This document shows positions 1 to 5,165 of a stretch of DNA of 5,165 nucleotides, piece after piece. The translations under genes were made by a program, and so were the position numbers. The notes under the pieces are model-generated. The model saw nothing but the letters and a program-made list of their open reading frames with translations, was not told where the DNA came from and did no database searches. The stretch comes from Sva-07 sp031398325. Its GTDB lineage: Bacteria > Actinomycetota > Acidimicrobiia > Acidimicrobiales > Ilumatobacteraceae. The DNA is taken from NCBI GenBank assembly GCA_031398325.1, contig JANNNB010000179.1:1-5165 (forward strand). Reading direction: 5' to 3'. The stretch's first letter is position 1. Each line of letters starts with the position of its first letter.

Positions 1-279
1 CCGGGCACTCATCGCCACGCCCTGCGCGTGGTTGCCGGCCGACGCACAGATCACACCGCGGGCCAACCGGTCGGACGGCAGGTTGGCCATCTTGTTGTAG
101 GCGCCCCGCAGCTTGAAGCTGAACGCCGGCTGGGTGTCCTCGCGCTTGAGCAGCACGGTGTTGCCGATCCGCTCGGACAGCAGAGGCGCGGGATCGAGCG
201 GTGTCTCGACCGCGACGTCGTACACCTTCGCGCTGACGATCTTGCGCAGGTAGTCGTCGAGGGTGAGCAAGGAGGTCAC
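1..279 (-). CDS. ilvA: threonine ammonia-lyase (threonine dehydratase), N-terminal part
   Basis: A PLP enzyme that deaminates L-threonine to 2-oxobutanoate, the first step toward isoleucine; cytoplasmic. Only the first 93 codons are present; the gene runs off the left edge in frame. The visible part holds the family hallmarks: VYDVAVETPL near residues 19-28, KRED at 45-48, the PLP-lysine motif SFKLRGAY at 54-61 (Lys56), and the glycine/asparagine cofactor loop SAGNHAQG at 80-87. These match the biosynthetic IlvA type. Whether the C-terminal regulatory ACT-like domains are present cannot be seen. I chose the GTG at 277-279 because it places the conserved motifs at the usual distance from the N-terminus and lies 7 bases after the stop of the phosphatase-like gene; no clear Shine-Dalgarno sequence precedes it. 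It is probably translated from the same mRNA as the three genes upstream. The assignment is very secure; the exact start is less so. Confidence 0.94.
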   Translation of the reverse strand, partial: MTSLLTLDDYLRKIVSAKVYDVAVETPLDPAPLLSERIGNTVLLKREDTQPAFSFKLRGAYNKMANLPSDRLARGVICASAGNHAQGVAMSAR

Positions 280-286
280 GGCGGAC

Positions 287-874
287 TCAGGCGTCGCCGA
301 GGATGCGGGCGATCACGGCGGCAGCCATCGAGCACTGCCCCTCGATGTCGACGACAGCGGCCTCGAACGCGCGGCCGGGCAGCCCGGTGGGGTCGTCGAC
401 TTCTTCGATCGGATCGCGGAGGTAGGCCTGCGCGGTTCGCGACCCGGTCAGCTCCTGCACCCAGGCAGTGCCACGATCTGTCGAGAACGATCGAGATGCG
501 GCGGTGATGAACTCCGGCAGGGTCATCGATCGACGGAACGCAGCCGGGTCGAGCGATGCGATGCGGACGACGTGATCGCGTTCGGCCGTGAGGATCAGAT
601 CGGCCGACCGCACGATCTCCGCTGTGGCCTGGCGGCTGCGGTGCGCCGACACGTCGAGCCCCCGCCGGCGCATCGCATCGACCGCATCGGCGATCGCGGG
701 GATGTCGGGCGGGCCGAATCCGGCCGACTCGATCACGACGGCCCCCGCGCCGAGCCGATCGTCCAGCATCGAGCCGATGAGCGCGGCCATCATCACCGAC
801 CTCGTCCGGTTGTGGGTGCAGACCGTGAGGATGCGGAACGGATCGGCGGCGTCGGACTCGCCCGGGGTGGTCAC
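287..874 (-). CDS. low-molecular-weight protein-tyrosine-phosphatase family protein
   Basis: A 195-residue protein of the LMW-PTP/arsenate-reductase fold, predicted cytoplasmic. The phosphate-binding loop is VCTHNRTRS, with Cys19 as nucleophile, Arg25 and Ser26, fitting C-X5-R-S. The typical follow-on elements are SAGFGP at 50-55, AHRSRQ at 77-82, ADLILTAERDHV at 91-102 and LPEF at 119-122. The candidate general acid is Asp161 in DDPTG at 160-164, followed by the usual C-terminal helix. It is longer than the common 150-160 residue members because of an insert between LPEF and the Asp-Pro motif, a layout I associate with actinobacterial members. The P-loop departs from the usual CxGNxxRSP: His21 stands where Gly is common and Val27 where Pro is common. 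The GTG start at 872-874 lacks an obvious Shine-Dalgarno. The gene lies 27 bases after the SDR gene and 7 before ilvA. Its substrate (phosphotyrosine, phosphoarginine, arsenate or other) cannot be read from sequence; absence of the arsenate-reductase redox cysteine pattern argues for phosphatase. Confidence 0.85.
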   Translation of the reverse strand: MTTPGESDAADPFRILTVCTHNRTRSVMMAALIGSMLDDRLGAGAVVIESAGFGPPDIPAIADAVDAMRRRGLDVSAHRSRQATAEIVRSADLILTAERDHVVRIASLDPAAFRRSMTLPEFITAASRSFSTDRGTAWVQELTGSRTAQAYLRDPIEEVDDPTGLPGRAFEAAVVDIEGQCSMAAAVIARILGDA

Positions 875-901
875 GTGCGGTAGTAGATCACGCAGGGCCG
901 G

Positions 902-1795
902 TCATGCGCCGGAGATGTCGACGCCGAAGATCTCCTGGAACCGACGGTTGTAGTCGTCGTCGCTCTCGATCGCACCGAGCCCGATCCAGTCGGCGTCATC
1001 GATCCGATCGTGCAGTGCTGCCATCTCCGGACCGCACCAGCTGACCGGGTAGCGCAGTCGCGGCTCGTCGGTGGTGATCGCCTGGTGGATCACGTCGGCC
1101 ACCTCGAACGGGTCGGTCGCCTGTGCCATTCCGGCGGCGTAGAACTGGAACATGCGGCGATAGTGCGCGTCGTACACACCCGTCGAGTTCGGGGCGTCGA
1201 TGTTCTTCGCGAAGATGGCCGATTTCGTCACGCCCGGCTCGATGATCGCGACCCGGATCCCGAACGGCGCCAACTCCTGGGCGAGGCCCTCACTCAGACC
1301 CTCGAACGCCCACTTCGACGTGACGTAGGGAGATTGAGCGAGCGCCGCGATCCGGCCCGTCACCGACGTGACGTTGACGATCGTGCCGGACCCGCGCTCG
1401 CGCATCTGCGGCAATACCGCCTGGATGCAGCGGACCGCTCCGCACAAGTTGACGTTCATGATGTCGAGGTACATCGACGTCGGGCATTCCTCGGCGACTG
1501 CGTTGCCGCCGACGCCGGCATTGTTCACGAGGTGATCGACACGACCGGCGGCGTCGAGGATCTCCTCGAAGCCGGCGCTGACCGACGCATCGTCGGCCAC
1601 GTCGAGCTCGACGAGCTCGATAGCGACACCGGCTCCCTCCGCCATCGCACGGAGCTTGTCCGCCTTCCCGATCGAGCGGACCGTGCCGAACACCCGGCTG
1701 CCCTGCATCGCGAGATGGATGGCGGTGGCCCGCCCGATCCCCGAGTTGGCCCCCGTGACGACCGCTACCGGCTGTACTCCTGCTGCATCCGACAT
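902..1795 (-). CDS. classical short-chain dehydrogenase/reductase (SDR), substrate unknown
   Basis: A 297-residue NAD(P)-dependent oxidoreductase with a Rossmann fold. It has the complete classical set: TGANSGIG nucleotide-binding motif at 14-21, Asp65 in LDV for adenine contact, NNAG at 91-94, catalytic Ser144, and Tyr157/Lys161 in the YVTSK stretch, with EPG at 186-188 after the active site. Arg40 at the end of the second strand (GTVRS) would favour NADP(H), but this is inference. No signal peptide or membrane segment is visible. The tail of about 100 residues beyond EPG is longer than in minimal SDRs and aromatic- and acid-rich, so it probably forms the substrate lid. The ATG at 1793-1795 has a GGGG ribosome-binding-like run 1 base upstream, poorly spaced. 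It sits 27 bases after pheA and 27 before the phosphatase-like gene, so it is probably co-transcribed. Neither the family nor its place between amino-acid genes fixes a substrate. Confidence 0.9.
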   Translation of the reverse strand: MSDAAGVQPVAVVTGANSGIGRATAIHLAMQGSRVFGTVRSIGKADKLRAMAEGAGVAIELVELDVADDASVSAGFEEILDAAGRVDHLVNNAGVGGNAVAEECPTSMYLDIMNVNLCGAVRCIQAVLPQMRERGSGTIVNVTSVTGRIAALAQSPYVTSKWAFEGLSEGLAQELAPFGIRVAIIEPGVTKSAIFAKNIDAPNSTGVYDAHYRRMFQFYAAGMAQATDPFEVADVIHQAITTDEPRLRYPVSWCGPEMAALHDRIDDADWIGLGAIESDDDYNRRFQEIFGVDISGA

Positions 1796-1822
1796 GCCCC
1801 GACAGTAGCGACGGTCGACGGG

Positions 1823-2749
1823 TCAGTGGCCGACGCGGGCGCGGATGGACTGCAGCCAGTCGTCGGCCTCGCGCCAGCGGGTGTCGGCATGCTCGCGAGC
1901 CGACTCGGCTTGTTCGCCCGCAGCCGGATACGACCCGAGGAACTTGACGCCCCCCTGCTTCGCATGGAGCGCCCGCATCGTGTCCGCGAGCAGTTCGTCG
2001 GCGACGTGGGACTCCGCGTAGACGATGAAGCAGTAGTCGCCGAGGCCACCGGCCTTGGTCGGACGACTCGTCAGGTTCGACAGGTTGATCCGGCGGGCCG
2101 TGAACTCCTGCAGGATCGACACGAGGCTGCCGGGCTCGTCGGCACGCTGGTAGATCACCAGCGCCGTGCGGTCGTGGCCGGTCGGTGCGGGCACGCCCTC
2201 GCGAGCGACCAGGAAGAACCGGGTCTGGTTGCCCTCGTGATCGGCGATGTTCTCGGCGATCACCTCCAACCCGTACATCTCGGCGGCGACACGCGGGGCG
2301 AGCGCGGCACTCGCGACCGAATCGGCCGCGACGGTGCGGGCGGCATCGGCCGTGCTGTTCGACACGATGATGTCGGCCTCGGGCAGGTGTTCGCGCAGGT
2401 ACCGGTGACACTGAGCGGTCGCGACCGGGATCGAATGGACCTGCACGACGTCGGCCAACGCAACCCCGGGCCGGGCCAACAGACAGTGTTCGATGTCGAT
2501 CACGACCTCGCGCACGATGAGCAGCTCGTGGTCGAAGGCCAGCGCGTCCTGGGTGAAGTTGACCATCCCCTCGATCGAGTTCTCGATCGGCACCAGCCCG
2601 AAATCGACGTCACCGGACTCCACGGCATCGAGCACGTCGGGCACGGTGCGGTACGGAACGTGCTCCGAGCCGGCCAGGTCGGTGATGGTCTTCAGCGCCT
2701 GTTCGGTGAAGGTCCCGAACGGACCGAAGAAGCCGACACGCTGCGCCAT
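1823..2749 (-). CDS. pheA: prephenate dehydratase
   Basis: A 308-residue monofunctional prephenate dehydratase, converting prephenate to phenylpyruvate, the committed step to phenylalanine; cytoplasmic. No chorismate mutase domain is fused. The catalytic domain (about 1-185) shows GPFGTFTE at 9-16, VPIENSIEG at 53-61, the Ser/Thr-rich NSTADAAR at 131-138, and the catalytic Thr-Arg-Phe triad at 176-178 within EGNQTRFFLV. An ACT domain follows (about 195-272), with GSLV at 207-210 and TSRP at 227-230 in the positions of the phenylalanine-binding GALV and ESRP motifs, so the usual Glu is Thr. A charged tail of about 34 residues with a predicted helix ends the protein. The ATG at 2747-2749 is right because GPFGTFTE must lie close to the N-terminus. 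No good Shine-Dalgarno is seen. It is the first gene of the leftward group and divergent from larB. Feedback inhibition by phenylalanine is expected from the family, with a caveat about the altered motif. Confidence 0.95.
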   Translation of the reverse strand: MAQRVGFFGPFGTFTEQALKTITDLAGSEHVPYRTVPDVLDAVESGDVDFGLVPIENSIEGMVNFTQDALAFDHELLIVREVVIDIEHCLLARPGVALADVVQVHSIPVATAQCHRYLREHLPEADIIVSNSTADAARTVAADSVASAALAPRVAAEMYGLEVIAENIADHEGNQTRFFLVAREGVPAPTGHDRTALVIYQRADEPGSLVSILQEFTARRINLSNLTSRPTKAGGLGDYCFIVYAESHVADELLADTMRALHAKQGGVKFLGSYPAAGEQAESAREHADTRWREADDWLQSIRARVGH

Positions 2750-2797
2750 GGCCGGTCAGGCTACGTCAGGAGCCCGATCACATGGCACGATGAATCC
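2750..2797. promoter_or_regulatory. 48-base divergent intergenic region between pheA and larB
   Basis: This is the only gap that separates divergent genes, so promoters for the leftward pheA group and the rightward larBC pair must lie here or inside the opposing 5' coding ends. I cannot identify a convincing -35/-10 pair on either strand. An AGGAG at 2768-2772 on the plus strand is 25 bases before the larB GTG, too far for normal use. There is room for only one normal promoter with an untranslated leader, so leaderless or very short-leader transcripts are plausible. No riboswitch or attenuator fits in this length. Confidence 0.45.
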
Positions 2798-3568
2798 GTG
2801 GACGAGGCGACCATTCGACAACTCGTCGACGACGTACGAACCGGAGCGATCAGCCCGGACAAGGCCGTCGAACAACTCCGCCGACTTCCCTTCGCCGACG
2901 TCGAGGGTGCATCGGTCGATCATCACCGCCACCTCCGCCAGGGCATGCCCGAGGCCATCTACGGGCCCGGCAAGACGCCCGAGCAGTGCGCGCGAGTGGT
3001 GGGCGAACTCCTCGAGCACGGCACCGGTCCGGTGCTGCTGACTCGCGCCGACGACGCCCAACGAGCCGCCTGCCAGGCCATCGACCCCGACATGATCGAA
3101 CTCGGCGGATGTCTGCTCTGGAGGGCGCCGACGACCGTCCGCGGCGGGCGGGTCGTGGTCGTCACCGCCGGTACGAGCGACCTCGCCGTCGCCGACGAAG
3201 CGATCGCGACGCTTCGAGCCAGTGGCCTCGAGGCGGAGCTCGTCGCCGACGTCGGCGTCGCCGGCCTGCATCGCCTGCTCGCCCGGCTCGACACGATCAC
3301 GACCGCCGACGCGCTGATCGTCATCGCCGGCATGGAGGGTGCGCTCGCCAGCGTGATCGGCGGGTTGACGGGCGCGCCGATCGTGGCGGTGCCGACCAGC
3401 GTCGGCTACGGGTCGTCGCTGGAAGGCGTGACCGCGCTGCTGGCCATGCACGCCTCGTGTGCCAGCGGCGTCACGGTGGTCGGTGTCGACAACGGCTTCG
3501 GTGCGGCATGCGCCATCGCCCGCATCATGCGCGGCCGACCCGACACCGACGGGGACCGCGATGGTTGA
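2798..3568 (+). CDS. larB: nickel-pincer cofactor biosynthesis protein LarB
   Basis: LarB belongs to the AIR-carboxylase (PurE-like) superfamily. It carboxylates the pyridinium ring of nicotinic acid adenine dinucleotide and cleaves the phosphoanhydride, giving pyridinium-3,5-biscarboxylic acid mononucleotide, the first step to the nickel-pincer nucleotide. The 256-residue product has the N-terminal family region with DHHR at 41-44 and GMPEAIYG at 49-56, then GKT at 58-60. The PurE-like domain has TAGTSD at 123-128, DVGVAGLHR at 151-159, AGMEGALAS at 177-185, VPTSVGYG at 198-205, the conserved Cys221 of the SCASGV stretch, and DNGFGA at 231-236. The reading frame is open far upstream, over the antisense of pheA and the SDR gene, but family length and divergence from pheA point to the GTG at 2798-2800; no in-frame ATG lies near. 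The end overlaps larC by 8 bases. The acidic tail after residue 246 is not conserved in my memory of the family. Confidence 0.94.
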   Translation: MDEATIRQLVDDVRTGAISPDKAVEQLRRLPFADVEGASVDHHRHLRQGMPEAIYGPGKTPEQCARVVGELLEHGTGPVLLTRADDAQRAACQAIDPDMIELGGCLLWRAPTTVRGGRVVVVTAGTSDLAVADEAIATLRASGLEAELVADVGVAGLHRLLARLDTITTADALIVIAGMEGALASVIGGLTGAPIVAVPTSVGYGSSLEGVTALLAMHASCASGVTVVGVDNGFGAACAIARIMRGRPDTDGDRDG

Positions 3569-4895
3569 CCGACCAACATCCGGCCGCGTCGCGTGGTTCA
3601 ACTGTCAGGCGGGCAGCGCCGGCGACATGACACTGGCCGCACTCGTCGACGCCGGAGCCGACCCTGACGTGATCGCTTCGACGCTCGGCGGCCTCGGCGT
3701 CGACGGCTACGCCCTCACCTTCGAACGCGTCCAACGCTGCGGTGTCGGCGCCACCTGGGCCAACGTCGTCACCCACGGTTCGTTCGACCCGGATCCGCAT
3801 TCTGTGTCAGCGCACAGCGACGAATCACCGATTTCTGCTGACACAAATCCGGGACACGGCGATCACGACCACCACGACCATCCTCAGCACGACCATCACC
3901 AGCACGACGATCGACACGCTCACGTGCCGCATCGACCGGTGCGGGAGATCTTCCAGTTGCTCGATGCGGCGGACCTTCCCGACAGGGTCCGCCGCCGGTC
4001 GCGAGAAGTGTTCGAGCGGCTGGCCGCGGTCGAGGGGGCGATCCACGGGGTCGACCCGGCAGATGTCGAGCTGCACGAGGTGGGCTCACTCGACGCGATC
4101 GTCGACATCGTGGGTGTGTGCGCGGCCCTCGAATCTCTCGAAATCGACGAGATCCACTGCAGCCCGATCGCGCTCGGCACCGGTTCGATCCGCAGCGCCC
4201 ACGGCATTCTCCCGAATCCTGCACCGGCAACGGTGGCGCTGCTGCGCGATGCGGGCGCGCCGACGGTCGGCCTCGCGACGACCCTCGAGGTCACGACTCC
4301 CACCGGCGCTGCGCTGATGACCACGTTGGCGACATCGTTCGGACCACCTCCGACCATGCAGATCGCATCGGTCGGCTACGGAGCGGGAACGGCCGACGTC
4401 GCCGAACGAGCGAACGTCGTTCAGGTCGTCATCGGTGAATCCACACTCGGCGCTGCAGCCGACGATGACGGAGCTGCGGTCACGCTCCTCGAGGTCAACG
4501 TCGACGATGCCACGGGCGAGGTGTTGGCGTTCGCAATCGGCCAGCTGCTCGAGGCGGGCGCTCACGACGCGTGGATCAGCCCGATCGTGATGAAGAAGGG
4601 TCGTCCGGCCCACACCGTGAGCGTGCTCTGCGATCCGTCCGACTCAGGCCGCATGCGTCGCCTGCTCCTCGAACACACCGGATCGCTCGGCGTGCGCGCG
4701 TCGTCGATCGTGCGCTGGCCGCAGCAGCGCGAGATGTCATCGGTCGAGGTCGACGGGCACACGATCGGCGTGAAGATCGCCGGTCACCGCATCAAGGTCG
4801 AGTTCGACGACGCCGCCCGAGCAGCGACCGCCCTCGGCCGACCCGTGGCAGAAATCCTCAGCCGGGCCGAGGCTGCGGCTCGATCGATCAACTGA
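3561..4895 (+). CDS. larC: nickel-pincer cofactor nickel insertase LarC
   Basis: LarC inserts nickel into pyridinium-3,5-bisthiocarboxylic acid mononucleotide in a CTP-dependent cyclometallation, completing the NPN cofactor. The 444-residue product begins with the family signature in variant form (WFNCQAGSAGDMTLAALVD, 12-30). A variable region follows (about 74-123), including a histidine-rich stretch at 99-124 with 12 His and many Asp, then HRPVREI at 124-130, HGVDPADVELHEVGSLDAI at 162-180, SAHGILPNPAPAT at 212-224 and TTPTGAA at 245-251. The C-terminal CTP-binding half holds EVNVDDATGE at 311-320, MKKGRP at 344-349 and SLGVR at 375-379. Both halves are in one frame, unlike Lactobacillus plantarum larC, which needs a frameshift. 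The ATG at 3561-3563 overlaps the larB stop region (ATGGTTGA) with a GGGGA 5 bases upstream, suggesting translational coupling. Residues 77-98 are encoded by the inverted-repeat segment listed separately. The usual PEYEDC-like motif is replaced by VEFDDA at 413-418. Confidence 0.93.
   Translation: MVDRPTSGRVAWFNCQAGSAGDMTLAALVDAGADPDVIASTLGGLGVDGYALTFERVQRCGVGATWANVVTHGSFDPDPHSVSAHSDESPISADTNPGHGDHDHHDHPQHDHHQHDDRHAHVPHRPVREIFQLLDAADLPDRVRRRSREVFERLAAVEGAIHGVDPADVELHEVGSLDAIVDIVGVCAALESLEIDEIHCSPIALGTGSIRSAHGILPNPAPATVALLRDAGAPTVGLATTLEVTTPTGAALMTTLATSFGPPPTMQIASVGYGAGTADVAERANVVQVVIGESTLGAAADDDGAAVTLLEVNVDDATGEVLAFAIGQLLEAGAHDAWISPIVMKKGRPAHTVSVLCDPSDSGRMRRLLLEHTGSLGVRASSIVRWPQQREMSSVEVDGHTIGVKIAGHRIKVEFDDAARAATALGRPVAEILSRAEAAARSIN
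3789..3852. repeat. nested inverted-repeat (palindromic) segment inside larC
   Basis: Perfect 9-base arms TGTGTCAGC (3803-3811) and GCTGACACA (3837-3845) are flanked outside by 6-base arms CCGGAT (3789-3794) and ATCCGG (3847-3852). Between the 9-base arms lies a small hairpin, AATC (3823-3826) and GATT (3830-3833) with a 3-base loop. An alternative local stem pairs CTGTG (3802-3806) with CACAG (3813-3817). The core is clearly richer in A/T than its surroundings. It codes in frame for larC residues 77-98, a Ser/Asp/His-rich stretch in the family's variable loop. The structure is directly visible; that it is an inserted repeat element (REP- or MITE-like) is inference. It could instead be a chance inverted repeat in low-constraint coding DNA. 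Confidence 0.55.
3864..3912 (+). repeat. imperfect short repeats coding for the LarC histidine-rich loop
   Basis: The unit CACGACCAY recurs at 3864-3872, 3873-3881 and 3888-3896, with a further CACGACGATC at 3903-3912. It encodes His-Asp-His and His-Asp-Asp triplets in larC residues 102-117. A repeat of this kind can grow or shrink by slippage without frame loss when the change is a multiple of three. The repeats may simply follow from codon use in a His/Asp-rich peptide (CAC, CAT and GAC only). Confidence 0.45.
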
Positions 4896-4906
4896 CTCGG
4901 CTCGGA

Positions 4907-5165
4907 TCAGGCGGCGGTGGCGAGGGTCGCGTCGATCCACGCCTTGATCTGCTCCGCCGAGCTCTCGCCGCTCTGGCGGGCGAGCACCGTGCCGTCGGTG
5001 TCGAGGATCACGAGGAACGGGAAGCCGGCGCCACCGAAATCGATGAACGCGTCGGCCTGCTCGTCGTCGGCCATCGTCGGCCACGGCCAGCCCTTCTCGA
5101 CGATCCATTCCGACGGCGGGTAGTTCGGTCGGTCCGACGCCACTGCGGTGCTGATCCCGATCACG
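4907..5165 (-). CDS. thioredoxin-fold (TlpA-like) protein, C-terminal part
   Basis: The last 86 codons or so of a protein that enters from the right edge. Counting from the first complete codon in the window, it reads like the second half of a TlpA/thioredoxin domain: a strand VIGIST (1-6), NYPPSEW at 14-20, GWPWPTMADD at 25-34, the cis-proline element GFPFLVILD at 47-55 (Pro49), a DGTV turn at 57-60, a strand ending in SG at 65-66, and a final amphipathic helix ending in ATLATAA. The redox CXXC, and any signal peptide or lipoprotein anchor, would lie beyond the edge, so neither activity nor location can be confirmed. The GTG at the edge is most likely an internal valine, not the start. It converges on larC with 11 bases between the stops, and no terminator hairpin is visible there. 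The fold is confident; the role in thiol-disulfide exchange is inferred. Confidence 0.8.
   Translation of the reverse strand, partial: VIGISTAVASDRPNYPPSEWIVEKGWPWPTMADDEQADAFIDFGGAGFPFLVILDTDGTVLARQSGESSAEQIKAWIDATLATAA

Noticed and set aside
287..874. Arsenate reductase (ArsC) as the identity of the LMW-PTP-like gene
   Set aside because: It shares the fold and the C-X5-R loop, but I see no redox cysteine pair in the expected downstream position and no arsenic genes nearby.
1010..2797. A very long plus-strand open frame continuous with larB, which would make an 852-residue protein
   Set aside because: It is antisense to the well-supported SDR and pheA genes, its upstream part is arginine/aspartate-rich with no recognisable domain, and stop-free antisense frames are expected at this GC content. 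Only the part from 2798 matches LarB.
3459..3560. A 34-codon upstream extension of larC starting at an ATG inside larB
   Set aside because: The LarC family signature begins right after the ATG at 3561; the extension has no family match and would overlap larB by over 100 bases.
2756..3601. A 281-residue minus-strand open frame opposite larB
   Set aside because: It is a low-complexity shadow of larB with no recognisable motif, while the plus strand carries full LarB signatures.
3769..4230. Minus-strand open frames opposite the larC histidine-rich region
   Set aside because: They are compositionally biased shadows of larC with no motif or plausible start context.
4892..4910. A possible terminator hairpin between larC and the thioredoxin-fold gene (CTGA and TCAG ends)
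   Set aside because: The stem is only 4 bases with an 11-base loop and no U-run on either strand.

Overview
The window looks like chromosomal sequence from a high-GC actinobacterium. GC content is high throughout, third positions are strongly G/C, GTG starts are used, and the protein motif variants fit Actinobacteria. A member of the Acidimicrobiia (Ilumatobacter-like) is my best guess, but this is inference and not proven by any marker here. There are seven protein genes and almost no non-coding DNA. I see no RNA genes, CRISPR array, insertion sequence or phage gene.

Left part (1-2749), minus strand, read right to left: prephenate dehydratase (pheA), a classical short-chain dehydrogenase/reductase, a low-molecular-weight protein-tyrosine-phosphatase-like protein, and the first 93 codons of threonine ammonia-lyase (ilvA), which runs off the left edge. 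The gaps are 27, 27 and 7 bases, so this is very probably one transcription unit. It joins the committed step to phenylalanine and the first step to isoleucine with two proteins of unknown substrate.

Middle (2750-2797): a 48-base divergent gap that must serve pheA leftward and larB rightward.

Right part (2798-4895), plus strand: larB and larC, overlapping by 8 bases. They encode two of the three enzymes that make the nickel-pincer nucleotide (NPN) cofactor of lactate racemase-type (LarA) enzymes. LarB carboxylates and hydrolyses nicotinic acid adenine dinucleotide, and LarC inserts nickel in a CTP-dependent reaction. The sulfur-transferring LarE and any LarA-type user of the cofactor are not in the window. 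LarC is one continuous 444-residue protein with a histidine-rich loop (12 His in 26 residues). Immediately before that loop, inside the coding frame, lies a relatively AT-rich 64-base segment built of nested inverted repeats. It resembles a small palindromic repeat element domesticated into a protein, and it is the most unusual thing in the window.

Far right (4907-5165), minus strand: the C-terminal 86 codons or so of a thioredoxin-fold (TlpA-like) protein, convergent with larC across an 11-base gap.
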